DNA of 5,394 bases from an uncultured Micrococcales bacterium (GTDB taxonomy: Bacteria > Actinomycetota > Actinomycetes > Actinomycetales > Microbacteriaceae): positions 1-5,394 of the forward strand of contig CAITNA010000069.1 of the NCBI GenBank assembly GCA_903893675.1. The letters run 5' to 3'. Below, piece by piece: positions 1 to 5,394 of the stretch. A program made the position numbers and the translations under genes. Positions within the stretch are counted from its first letter, which is position 1, and the number at the start of each line of letters is the position of its first letter. The notes under the pieces are model-generated. The model was given only the letters and a program-made list of their open reading frames with translations. It did not search any database and was not told where the DNA came from.

Positions 1-781
1 TGACATCACTGAGTTCGCACGCACCTACCTCGGCGTCGAGCCATACACCGAGCCAGTGCCAGTGTTCCCAACCGCGCACTACGCAATGGGCGGCATTCCA
101 ACCAACATCAAGGCCGAGGTTCTGCTCGACAACAAGACCGTTGTTCCAGGCCTCTATGCCGCCGGCGAGTGCGCCTGCGTATCGGTTCACGGAGCCAACC
201 GCCTCGGCACCAACTCGCTGCTCGACATCAACGTCTTTGGCAAGCGCGCCGGCATCTATGCCGTCGAATACGCAAAGACCGCCGACTTCGTGCCAATGCC
301 TGAAAACGCAGCTGACGGTGTCGTTGCGCTCTTGGATGCGGTACGAGCATCCAAGGGAACCGAGAAGATCGCGGTTCTTCGCAAGGAACTGCAGGACACC
401 ATGGACCTCAACGCCCAGGTGTACCGCACCGAGGAGTCGCTAAACGAGTCGCTCGAGAAGATCGCCGAGCTGCGCAAGCGCTACGCGAACATCTCGATTC
501 AAGACAAGGGTCAACGCTTCAACACCGACCTGCTCGAGGCTGTGGAGCTTGGCTTCCTGCTCGACCTGGCCGAGGTGCTTGCATTCACCGCTCGCGAGCG
601 TCGCGAGAGCCGCGGCGGTCACTTCCGCGAGGACTTCCCAGACCGCAATGACAAGAAGTTCATGGTTCACTCGATGGCCTACTACACCGGCAAGCCATCG
701 AAGAAGCCTGGCGACAACATCAAGATCGACTGGAAGCCAGTAACGATCACCCGATACCAGCCGATGGAGCGTAAGTACTAA
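1..781 (+). CDS. sdhA: Succinate dehydrogenase flavoprotein subunit SdhA, C-terminal part (5' end outside window)
   Basis: SdhA holds covalent FAD and oxidises succinate to fumarate in complex II on the cytoplasmic face of the membrane. The frame is open from base 2 and ends at TAA 779-781, giving about 259 residues, a little under half of the usual length near 580-600. Seen here are the substrate/FAD-region motif HYAMGG (near 77-94), PGLYAAGEC, and HGANRLGTNSLLD (from 188), whose His and Arg correspond to the substrate-binding residues of characterised SdhA/FrdA proteins. The helical C-terminal domain follows, with RRESRGGHFREDFP and a typical ending. The FAD-attachment histidine and N-terminal Rossmann motif lie upstream of the window. 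The stop codon shares its last A with the sdhB start (TAATG), so the two are co-transcribed and probably translationally coupled. SdhA rather than fumarate reductase or aspartate oxidase is supported by the adjoining sdhB. Confidence 0.96.
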   Translation, partial: DITEFARTYLGVEPYTEPVPVFPTAHYAMGGIPTNIKAEVLLDNKTVVPGLYAAGECACVSVHGANRLGTNSLLDINVFGKRAGIYAVEYAKTADFVPMPENAADGVVALLDAVRASKGTEKIAVLRKELQDTMDLNAQVYRTEESLNESLEKIAELRKRYANISIQDKGQRFNTDLLEAVELGFLLDLAEVLAFTARERRESRGGHFREDFPDRNDKKFMVHSMAYYTGKPSKKPGDNIKIDWKPVTITRYQPMERKY

Positions 782-1545
782 TGGCTAACTCACCAGCAGT
801 TCTCGAAGCTGCGGCAACCCCTGTAATCGAAGAGGTGCCGAGCTTCAACATCACACTGTTCGTTCGTCGCTACAACCCAGAAGACGGCCGCGAGCCATAC
901 TGGCAAGACTTCGACGTGACCGTGCACGGCACCGACCGCGTGCTCGACGCACTGCACAAGATCAAGTGGGAGCTCGACGGTTCGTTGACCTTCCGCCGCT
1001 CATGTGCACACGGTGTCTGTGGCTCGGATGCGATGCGCATCAACGGTCGCAACCGCCTAGCCTGCAAGACCCTGATCAAAGACCTGAACATCAACGAGCC
1101 AATCTACGTTGAGCCAATCAAGGGTCTAGAGGTCGAGAAGGACCTCGTCGTCGACATGAACCCGTTCTACCAGGCCTACCGCGACGTGCAGCCGTTCTTG
1201 ATCGCGTCAGACAAGCCTGCGAAAGAGCGTTTGCAGAGTCCTGAAGACCGCGCCCGCTTCGATGACACCACCAAGTGCATCCTGTGTGCCGCTTGCACCA
1301 CCTCGTGCCCAGTGTTCTGGACCGACGGTCAGTACTTCGGCCCTGCTGCGATTGTGAACGCCCACCGCTTCATCTTCGACTCACGCGATGAGGCAGCTGA
1401 AGTTCGCATCGACATCTTGAACGACAAGGAGGGTGTCTGGCGCTGCCGCACCACCTTCAACTGCACCGAGGCCTGCCCTCGCGGCATCCAGGTCACCAAG
1501 GCGATCATGGAAGTGAAGCAGGCAATCCTGCGCGGTCGCGCCTAG
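781..1545 (+). CDS. sdhB: Succinate dehydrogenase iron-sulfur subunit SdhB
   Basis: SdhB carries electrons from the SdhA flavin through [2Fe-2S], [4Fe-4S] and [3Fe-4S] clusters to quinone at the membrane anchor. The 254-residue product is full length for the family. The N-terminal plant-ferredoxin-type domain has cluster ligands C75, C80, D83 and C95; the third ligand is Asp rather than Cys, as in Escherichia coli SdhB. The C-terminal domain has C166-x2-C169-x2-C172-x3-C176-P and C222-x5-C228-x3-C232-P, the two interleaved ligand sets for the [4Fe-4S] and [3Fe-4S] clusters. The ATG at 781 overlaps the sdhA stop; a weak GGAG at 766-769 lies 11 nt upstream, so coupling to sdhA translation probably matters. 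It is the last gene of the operon: a strong terminator follows within 20 bases. The anchor genes sdhC/sdhD are not downstream and presumably precede sdhA. Confidence 0.97.
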   Translation: MANSPAVLEAAATPVIEEVPSFNITLFVRRYNPEDGREPYWQDFDVTVHGTDRVLDALHKIKWELDGSLTFRRSCAHGVCGSDAMRINGRNRLACKTLIKDLNINEPIYVEPIKGLEVEKDLVVDMNPFYQAYRDVQPFLIASDKPAKERLQSPEDRARFDDTTKCILCAACTTSCPVFWTDGQYFGPAAIVNAHRFIFDSRDEAAEVRIDILNDKEGVWRCRTTFNCTEACPRGIQVTKAIMEVKQAILRGRA

Positions 1546-1560
1546 ACCTCTTATTAGTGT

Positions 1561-1590
1561 CGAGCCCGGAGCCTGATGGTTCCGGGTTTT
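1561..1590 (+). terminator. Rho-independent terminator after sdhB
   Basis: A 9-bp stem (1565-1573 with 1578-1586, GC-rich, one G-U wobble) encloses a TGAT loop and is followed directly by TTTT at 1587-1590. The base of the stem can extend by A-U and G-U pairs into the T run. It begins about 15 bases after the sdhB stop, so it closes the sdh operon and separates it from the Rieske gene. Confidence 0.85.
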
Positions 1591-1656
1591 GCACATCTGG
1601 GCTGAACCTGAAAGTTCTCCCCAAAATCCTCGGATGAACATCCCGTTTGTTGCTCT

Positions 1657-1674
1657 TATAAATAGGTTTGAGCA
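1657..1674 (+). promoter_or_regulatory. Promoter -10 region of the Rieske gene (probably near-leaderless)
   Basis: TAGGTT at 1663-1668 ends 6 nt before the ATG at 1675, which places a transcription start at or next to the start codon. An overlapping TATAAA at 1657-1662 is a second candidate -10, with TGAACA at 1635-1640 as a possible -35 at 16-nt spacing; this would give a leader of only a few bases. Either way the gene has its own promoter downstream of the sdh terminator. No convincing -35 goes with TAGGTT. The rest of the 1591-1656 gap holds nothing I can assign. Confidence 0.55.
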
Positions 1675-2172
1675 ATGACCGATTTGAACAACCAGCCAGC
1701 TTGCCAGGACCTCTGCGACTCGAACCCGAACCGCATGACTGAGATCAACGACACCCCGTTTGGCCACAGCCGCCGAACCGCACTCAAGGGCATCGCGGCC
1801 GCTCTAGCTGCAATCGGGGCAACCTCGATGGCAACCGCTGCTCAGGCCGCAAGCAAGACATACAACGTTTGCAAGACCACCGATGTGCCAGTTGGTTCGG
1901 CCAAGATGTTTGCCGTCAACGGCCAGCCGGTTGCTGTTACTCAGCCGAAGAAGGGCACCTTCAAGGCTTTTGCCGGCTGGTGCACTCACCAGCAGAGCCC
2001 GCTCTCAAACGGTGTTGGCCCGATTCAGACCTCGGGTGCGAACATGGTTTGCCCTCGACACGGTGCAACCTTCTCGACAACTTCGGGTGCCGCAACCGGT
2101 GGCCCCGCCCGCGGCGGCCTCACCAAATACACGGTGAAGGTCACCGGCACTCAGATCTCAATTACCGCCTAG
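1675..2172 (+). CDS. Exported Rieske [2Fe-2S] domain protein with Tat signal peptide
   Basis: This 165-residue protein binds a Rieske cluster and should act as an electron carrier or redox subunit outside the cytoplasmic membrane; its partner is unknown. The N-terminal region has a twin-arginine motif (S32-R-R-T-A-L-K38), an alanine-rich hydrophobic stretch (39-56) and a likely cleavage site after AQA (residue 58). The Rieske ligands are C103-T-H105 and C126-P-R-H129. It is far shorter than the actinobacterial bc1 Rieske subunit QcrA and has no membrane helices beyond the signal, so it is not QcrA. The two cysteines that normally form a disulfide beside the cluster are replaced by S108 and R128. 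Start choice is open: ATG 1675 fits the promoter spacing, while ATG 1735 (residue 21) would give a signal peptide of more usual length but has no visible ribosome site. It is transcribed alone, between sdhB and xth. Confidence 0.88.
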   Translation: MTDLNNQPACQDLCDSNPNRMTEINDTPFGHSRRTALKGIAAALAAIGATSMATAAQAASKTYNVCKTTDVPVGSAKMFAVNGQPVAVTQPKKGTFKAFAGWCTHQQSPLSNGVGPIQTSGANMVCPRHGATFSTTSGAATGGPARGGLTKYTVKVTGTQISITA

Positions 2173-2178
2173 GTTGTA

Positions 2179-2191
2179 TAGATTCGTAGGC
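2179..2191 (+). promoter_or_regulatory. Promoter -10 of xth (leaderless)
   Basis: TAGATT at 2179-2184 lies 7 nt before the ATG at 2192, the spacing expected if transcription starts on the A of the start codon. The whole gap between the Rieske stop and this gene is 19 nt, so any -35 would lie in the end of the Rieske coding region; none is convincing. GTAGG at 2186-2190 resembles a ribosome site but is only 1 nt from the ATG, too close to work as one. Confidence 0.55.
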
Positions 2192-3010
2192 ATGACACTA
2201 CGCATCGCATCAGTTAACGTGAATGGCGTTCGCGCCGCATTTCGAAATGGAATGCCCGCCTGGCTCGATGAGGCTCAGCCAGACATCTTGGCACTTCAAG
2301 AAGTGCGAGCCGAAACCGAAGATCTAGTTCGGCTATTCAACGAGTACGAGGCCGAGCGCGGCGGTGCTGAGTGGCACATTTTGCATGACAAAGCGACTGC
2401 TAAAGGTCGCGCTGGTGTTGCGATTTTGAGCAGACACAAGCCCATTGAGAGCCGCATCGAATTCGGCCCGAAAGCCTTCGACAGTGCTGGGCGTTGGCTC
2501 GAGGCCGACTTCAAAATCGGCGATCACAACGTCACGGTGGTTTCGACATATGTTCATGCCGGCGAGGTGGACACCCCGAAACAGGTCGAAAAGTTCAAGT
2601 TCTTGAACGCGATGGAAAAACGCATGAAGCAACTCATCGAGTCAGGTGAAAAGGTTGTGGTCTTAGGTGACCTGAACGTGGGTCACACCGAACTCGACAT
2701 CAAAAACTGGAAGGGCAACGTGAAGAATGCAGGGTACCTTCCAGAGGAACGGGCTTTCTTCGACGTTTTCATGCAAAAACAGGGTTGGATCGACCTGGGC
2801 CGTGCCGCTCACCCAGACGTGCCAGGCCCATACACCTGGTGGTCAAACCGCGGTCAGGCATTCGACACCGATACCGGCTGGCGCATCGACTACCAGCTCG
2901 CGACCCCAGCGTTGGCCGAACTAGCCGGCGAATACAAGGTTCACCGAGCCGCCAGCTATGCCGAGCGCTGGAGCGACCACGCTCCGGTAGTCGTCGACTA
3001 CTCGATCTAG
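2192..3010 (+). CDS. xth: Exodeoxyribonuclease III / AP endonuclease (Xth family)
   Basis: The enzyme cuts DNA 5' of abasic sites and removes 3' blocking groups or 3'-end nucleotides in base excision repair, in the cytoplasm and Mg-dependent. The 272-residue product is normal for the family and spans the endonuclease/exonuclease/phosphatase fold. Visible active-site residues, matched by motif to E. coli ExoIII, are N9 and N11 (NVNG), E37 (LQE, metal ligand), Y120 (TYVHAG), D160 and N162 (GDLNVG), D233 (RIDYQ) and the terminal D262-H263 (SDHAP). All catalytic positions are present, so it should be active. I chose ATG 2192 because the protein then opens with the usual short MTLRIASVNVNG strand and because a -10 box sits 7 nt upstream; a TTG at 2174 would add six residues that are really promoter sequence. 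The neighbouring genes are unrelated to repair. Confidence 0.95.
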   Translation: MTLRIASVNVNGVRAAFRNGMPAWLDEAQPDILALQEVRAETEDLVRLFNEYEAERGGAEWHILHDKATAKGRAGVAILSRHKPIESRIEFGPKAFDSAGRWLEADFKIGDHNVTVVSTYVHAGEVDTPKQVEKFKFLNAMEKRMKQLIESGEKVVVLGDLNVGHTELDIKNWKGNVKNAGYLPEERAFFDVFMQKQGWIDLGRAAHPDVPGPYTWWSNRGQAFDTDTGWRIDYQLATPALAELAGEYKVHRAASYAERWSDHAPVVVDYSI

Positions 3011-3050
3011 ATTCACAGCGACAGTCCACCCGCGCCGGCCAGGGCAGGCG

Positions 3051-3062
3051 TAGGCTCAACCC
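3051..3062 (+). promoter_or_regulatory. Promoter -10 of the ABC transporter operon (leaderless)
   Basis: TAGGCT at 3051-3056 ends 6 nt before the GTG at 3063. The 52-nt gap after xth contains no purine-rich ribosome site at a working distance, which supports initiation on a leaderless transcript. No clear -35 is seen. Confidence 0.55.
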
Positions 3063-3764
3063 GTGAGCACAATCGAATTCAAGGGCTTGGTCAAAAAGTA
3101 CCGAGACGTAACCGCAGTCAACGAACTCTGGGCCGAGGCCAAACCTGGCCGAATCACCGGCTTTTTGGGCCCGAATGGCGCTGGCAAGTCCACCGCCCTT
3201 CGCTGCCTTCTCGGCCTGGCATCCCCGACCGCTGGCCTTGCTCAAATCGGCGGCAAGACCTATGCCCAGCTCGCCCACCCGCTGCAAGAAGTCGGCGCAG
3301 TGCTCGACTCTTCGGGCTTCAACGGTTCGCTAACCGCCCGCCAAAATCTCAACATCATCTGTGCCGCAAGTGGCATTGACAAAAAGCGCATCGATGAGGT
3401 GCTCGAACTTGTTGAACTCGGTCACGTCAAGCGCAAGCGCACCAAGGGTTTCTCGCTCGGCATGCGTCAACGTCTTTCGCTCGCGGTTGCACTTCTCGGC
3501 AACCCTCAGGTCATGATCTTGGATGAACCCGCCAACGGCCTCGACCCAGTCGGCATCGCGTGGCTCCGCAAATTCCTGCGCGATCTGGCAAACGAAGGCA
3601 AGACCATCCTGGTTTCTTCACACCAGCTTGCAGAGATGCAGCACACCGTCGATGACGTGATCATCATCAACAACGGCAAGCTCGTTGCGAAGGGCACCAT
3701 CGCCGAGATCACCAAGGGCAAGTCACTCGAAGAGGCATTCCTCGGTTTGGTAGGCGCAGCATGA
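3063..3764 (+). CDS. ABC transporter ATP-binding protein (ABC-2/BcrA-like exporter class)
   Basis: This is the cytoplasmic ATPase that powers the membrane protein encoded next to it. The 233 residues form one nucleotide-binding domain: Walker A GPNGAGKST (36-44), a Q-loop region reading GAVLDSSG (78-85) in which the usual Gln is replaced, as is common in BcrA-type ATPases, the signature SLGMRQR (131-137), Walker B VMILDEP (150-156) with catalytic E155, the D-loop around L160-D161, and the H-loop H187. All residues needed for ATP hydrolysis are present. There is no long C-terminal extension. The GTG start is set by the beta strand TIEFKGLVKKY and by the -10 box just upstream. The stop overlaps the permease start (ATGA), so the two are one operon. 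Substrate cannot be told from sequence: antibiotic or peptide export, or self-protection, are typical of the class. Confidence 0.93.
   Translation: MSTIEFKGLVKKYRDVTAVNELWAEAKPGRITGFLGPNGAGKSTALRCLLGLASPTAGLAQIGGKTYAQLAHPLQEVGAVLDSSGFNGSLTARQNLNIICAASGIDKKRIDEVLELVELGHVKRKRTKGFSLGMRQRLSLAVALLGNPQVMILDEPANGLDPVGIAWLRKFLRDLANEGKTILVSSHQLAEMQHTVDDVIIINNGKLVAKGTIAEITKGKSLEEAFLGLVGAA
3749..3754 (+). promoter_or_regulatory. Ribosome binding site of the ABC permease
   Basis: GGTAGG lies 6 nt before the ATG at 3761, inside the end of the ATPase gene. It is the best placed Shine-Dalgarno-like site in the window, and it belongs to a gene that cannot be leaderless because it is internal to an operon. 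The genes with their own promoters have no such site. Confidence 0.5.
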
Positions 3765-4549
3765 AACTTTTGAAGTCTGAATTCCTGAAGCTGGTTTATC
3801 AGCGCCGCACCTATGGTTTGCTTCTTGCCGCGATTGCAATCAGCACACTCGCAACTGTGGCCAGCCCAATCGCCGTGCAGCGAATGTCTGGCGACATCAC
3901 ACTCGCACTCAACAACGCCGATGCCGTTGACTCGATCTATTCGAAAGCTCTCGGCGGATACATGTTCGTGCTGATTCTTGGCGTGTTCATCATGGCCAGT
4001 GAGTTTGCCCACCACACCGCAATCGCGACCTTCTTGGCATCGCCTAAACGCAGCCGCGCTCTCGGCGCGAAGCTAATCATGGCTGCCCTGTTCGGCGCGG
4101 TATTCAACGTCGTGGCCACGCTAATTGGCATGCTCGGCGGCGTGATTGCGCTTGCCAACTATGGAGTGAAGGTTGCCCCGCACGCCTACATCTGGCTTGA
4201 CTACCCCGCATCGGCGGCCCTGATTGGCGCGGTTTTGTGCGTCATGGGTGTCTCTATCGGAACCCTGATTCGCAATCAGAATGCGGCCGTCACGACCGCG
4301 ATGATTTGGATCTTCCTGGTCGACCGCCTGCTCGCACTGCTCTGGAGTGAGGTCGGAAAGTATCTGCCAACCGGCCTGATTACGGCAATGATGGGCCTTC
4401 ACATCAAGGTCGATTCGAAGTCGACAGGCATCAGCATCGACACCACGAACTACCTCGAGCCTTGGCCCGCGGCAGGTCTGCTGTTGAGCTACGGCCTGGT
4501 CTTTGCGGCAGCCGCAATGCTCACCAGCATGCGCCGCGACATCGACTAG
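3761..4549 (+). CDS. ABC-2 type transporter permease
   Basis: The 262-residue integral membrane protein should form the transport path driven by the preceding ATPase. After a short basic N-terminus (MKLLKSEFLK) I read six hydrophobic segments at about 18-38, 63-81, 104-130, 147-170, 175-195 and 235-254, the usual number for the ABC-2 family. Between segments 2 and 3 lies EFAHHTAIATFLASPKRSR (81-99), a cytoplasmic loop characteristic of actinobacterial ABC-2 permeases, with E-x-x-H and a small-residue/Pro-Arg pattern. A polar stretch at 208-232 lies between segments 5 and 6 and probably faces outward. The ATG overlaps the ATPase stop by four bases and has a good ribosome site. No terminator is evident in the 44 bases before trpS. 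Function beyond pairing with the ATPase is unassigned. Confidence 0.9.
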   Translation: MKLLKSEFLKLVYQRRTYGLLLAAIAISTLATVASPIAVQRMSGDITLALNNADAVDSIYSKALGGYMFVLILGVFIMASEFAHHTAIATFLASPKRSRALGAKLIMAALFGAVFNVVATLIGMLGGVIALANYGVKVAPHAYIWLDYPASAALIGAVLCVMGVSIGTLIRNQNAAVTTAMIWIFLVDRLLALLWSEVGKYLPTGLITAMMGLHIKVDSKSTGISIDTTNYLEPWPAAGLLLSYGLVFAAAAMLTSMRRDID

Positions 4550-4580
4550 CGCAGACTTCGGCACGAACATCCCCGCGGTT

Positions 4581-4593
4581 TAGACTTGTGGGC
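4581..4593 (+). promoter_or_regulatory. Promoter -10 of trpS (leaderless)
   Basis: TAGACT at 4581-4586 ends 7 nt before the ATG at 4594, predicting transcription from the start codon itself. TTCGGC at 4557-4562 is a poor -35 candidate at 18-nt spacing. There is no room in this gap for a T-box or trp leader peptide, so trpS is probably not controlled by attenuation here. Confidence 0.55.
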
Positions 4594-5340
4594 ATGACCA
4601 AGCCCAACCTACTCAGCGGAATGCAGCCATCTGCCGGCTCGCTCCACCTCGGCAACTACCTCGGTGCGCTGGTCAACTGGGCCTCGATGCAAGATGCATA
4701 CAACGCGTTCTATTGCATCGTCGATCTGCACGCGATCACCGTGCCGCAAGACCCGGCAGAACTTCGCGCAAACACTCGTCGCACCGCAGCGCAATACATT
4801 GCCGCCGGCATCGACACGGATAAGTCGGCACTCTTCGTGCAATCGCACGTTCCTGCACACGCACAACTCGCCTGGGTGCTTCAGTGCATCACCGGCATGG
4901 GCGAAGCCGGTCGCATGACTCAGTTCAAAGACAAGACTCAGAAGAACGGCGTCGACTCGGCTTCGGTCGGTCTCTACACCTACCCGATTTTGCAGGCAGC
5001 AGACATTTTGCTTTACCAGCCGAAGGCAGTGCCGGTCGGCGAAGACCAGCGTCAGCACATCGAGCTGACCCGCGACCTTGCGATTCGTTTCAACTCGCGT
5101 TTCGGCGACACCTTCGTGGTGCCAGAGGCAGCGATCCAAAAAGAGAACGCCAAGATTTATGACCTGCAAAACCCAACCGCCAAGATGTCGAAGTCGGGCG
5201 ACCCTAAGGGCCTGGTCAACATCATGGATGACAACACCACCATCGTGAAGAAATTCAAGAGTGCTGTCACCGACACCGATGGGGAGATTCGCTATGACCG
5301 CGAGGCCAAGCCTGGAGTATCGAACCTGCTCGGTGCGTGA
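4594..5340 (+). CDS. trpS: Tryptophanyl-tRNA synthetase, lacking its C-terminal domain
   Basis: TrpRS is a class I aminoacyl-tRNA synthetase that charges tRNA-Trp in the cytoplasm. Visible are the HIGH-type motif H18-L-G-N21, the tryptophan-pocket/ATP segment around D137 (YPILQAADILLY), GEDQ at 149-152, and K197-M-S-K-S201. The sequence matches the family closely up to GVSNLL (ending base 5331), then adds only Gly-Ala and stops. The product is 248 residues against roughly 330-340 for the family, so about 85-90 residues are missing, covering most of the helical C-terminal part that recognises the tRNA anticodon. Neither of the other two frames after 5331 restores a TrpRS-like sequence, so a single indel does not explain it. 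As written it is unlikely to be functional; an assembly or chimera junction is the simplest cause. ATG 4594 is preferred over an in-frame ATG at 4462, which lies inside the permease gene. Confidence 0.9.
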   Translation: MTKPNLLSGMQPSAGSLHLGNYLGALVNWASMQDAYNAFYCIVDLHAITVPQDPAELRANTRRTAAQYIAAGIDTDKSALFVQSHVPAHAQLAWVLQCITGMGEAGRMTQFKDKTQKNGVDSASVGLYTYPILQAADILLYQPKAVPVGEDQRQHIELTRDLAIRFNSRFGDTFVVPEAAIQKENAKIYDLQNPTAKMSKSGDPKGLVNIMDDNTTIVKKFKSAVTDTDGEIRYDREAKPGVSNLLGA

Positions 5341-5394
5341 AGTAAATCGAATAGGCGAGAGATGCGCCAGTGAGCAATGCGAGCCCGACAAACA
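5330..5394 (-). other. Possible end fragment of a membrane protein gene on the opposite strand
   Basis: The bases after the trpS break fit no + strand product. Read on the minus strand from 5392 down, one frame gives the strongly hydrophobic run FVGLALLTGASLAYSIY followed by F-T-H-R, which looks like a membrane helix with a charged end. Going further it runs into antisense of trpS, so if this is a gene its true 3' end has been lost at the same junction. With about 20 codons visible this is suggestive only; I do not recognise the family. Confidence 0.25.

Noticed and set aside
1604..1617. Small inverted repeat GAAC-N6-GTTC upstream of the Rieske gene
   Set aside because: Only four base pairs, expected by chance; too little to call an operator.
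2174..2191. TTG start adding six residues to ExoIII
   Set aside because: These bases form the promoter box, and the family starts at the short strand that follows ATG 2192.
3033..3050. GC-rich inverted repeat (CGCC...GGCG) between xth and the ABC operon, considered as a terminator
   Set aside because: A four-base stem with no T run; the GC-rich gap is better read as promoter-proximal spacer.
2769..3287. 172-codon minus-strand frame across the xth end and ABC start
   Set aside because: Overlaps two well-supported genes and the promoter between them, and shows no domain or start signal.
4462..4593. Upstream in-frame ATG extending trpS by 44 residues
   Set aside because: The added part lies mostly within the permease gene in another frame, resembles no TrpRS N-terminus, and would span the -10 box.
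4609..5391. 260-codon open frame on the minus strand opposite trpS
   Set aside because: It is antisense to a clearly conserved TrpRS, has no recognisable domain, and stays open because of the codon bias of the real gene.
1..5394. CRISPR arrays, tRNA or rRNA genes, insertion sequences, phage or defence genes
   Set aside because: Looked for on both strands; no spaced direct repeats, cloverleaf-like segments, transposase motifs or terminal inverted repeats were seen.

Overview
The window reads as an ordinary chromosomal segment of an actinobacterium, most likely of the family Microbacteriaceae, possibly a small-genome freshwater type. The grounds are moderately high GC (judged by eye, not computed), actinobacterial-style protein sequences (SdhA/SdhB, ExoIII, TrpRS), genes packed with very short gaps, and TANNNT-type -10 boxes sitting 6-7 nt in front of start codons. 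The family-level placement is inference from sequence style; no search was possible.

Layout, all genes on the + strand: (1) 1-781, C-terminal part of succinate dehydrogenase flavoprotein SdhA, cut by the window edge; (2) 781-1545, SdhB, overlapping sdhA by one base and followed by a clear hairpin-plus-T terminator at 1561-1590 that closes the sdh operon; (3) 1675-2172, a small exported (Tat signal) Rieske [2Fe-2S] protein; (4) 2192-3010, exodeoxyribonuclease III / AP endonuclease; (5) 3063-3764 and 3761-4549, an ABC ATPase and its six-helix ABC-2 permease, overlapping by ATGA; (6) 4594-5340, tryptophanyl-tRNA synthetase, which loses its C-terminal domain abruptly at about 5331. The last roughly 60 bases do not continue trpS in any frame and could encode a hydrophobic segment on the opposite strand.

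Functionally, SdhA and SdhB together oxidise succinate and pass electrons from FAD through three Fe-S clusters toward the quinone pool. The Rieske protein is a further redox protein, exported folded, but its partner is not visible here. The ABC pair forms one transporter. ExoIII (DNA repair) and TrpRS (translation) are housekeeping genes that share only location.

The two points most worth following are the set of four near-identical TAGRYT boxes 6-7 nt upstream of the starts of the Rieske, xth, ABC and trpS genes, which argue that all four transcripts are leaderless or nearly so, and the broken 3' end of trpS, which is either an assembly/chimera junction or a real rearrangement. The Rieske protein also lacks both of the usual disulfide cysteines although it is predicted to be exported. 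I saw no CRISPR array, tRNA, rRNA, insertion sequence, phage gene or unfamiliar multi-gene system.
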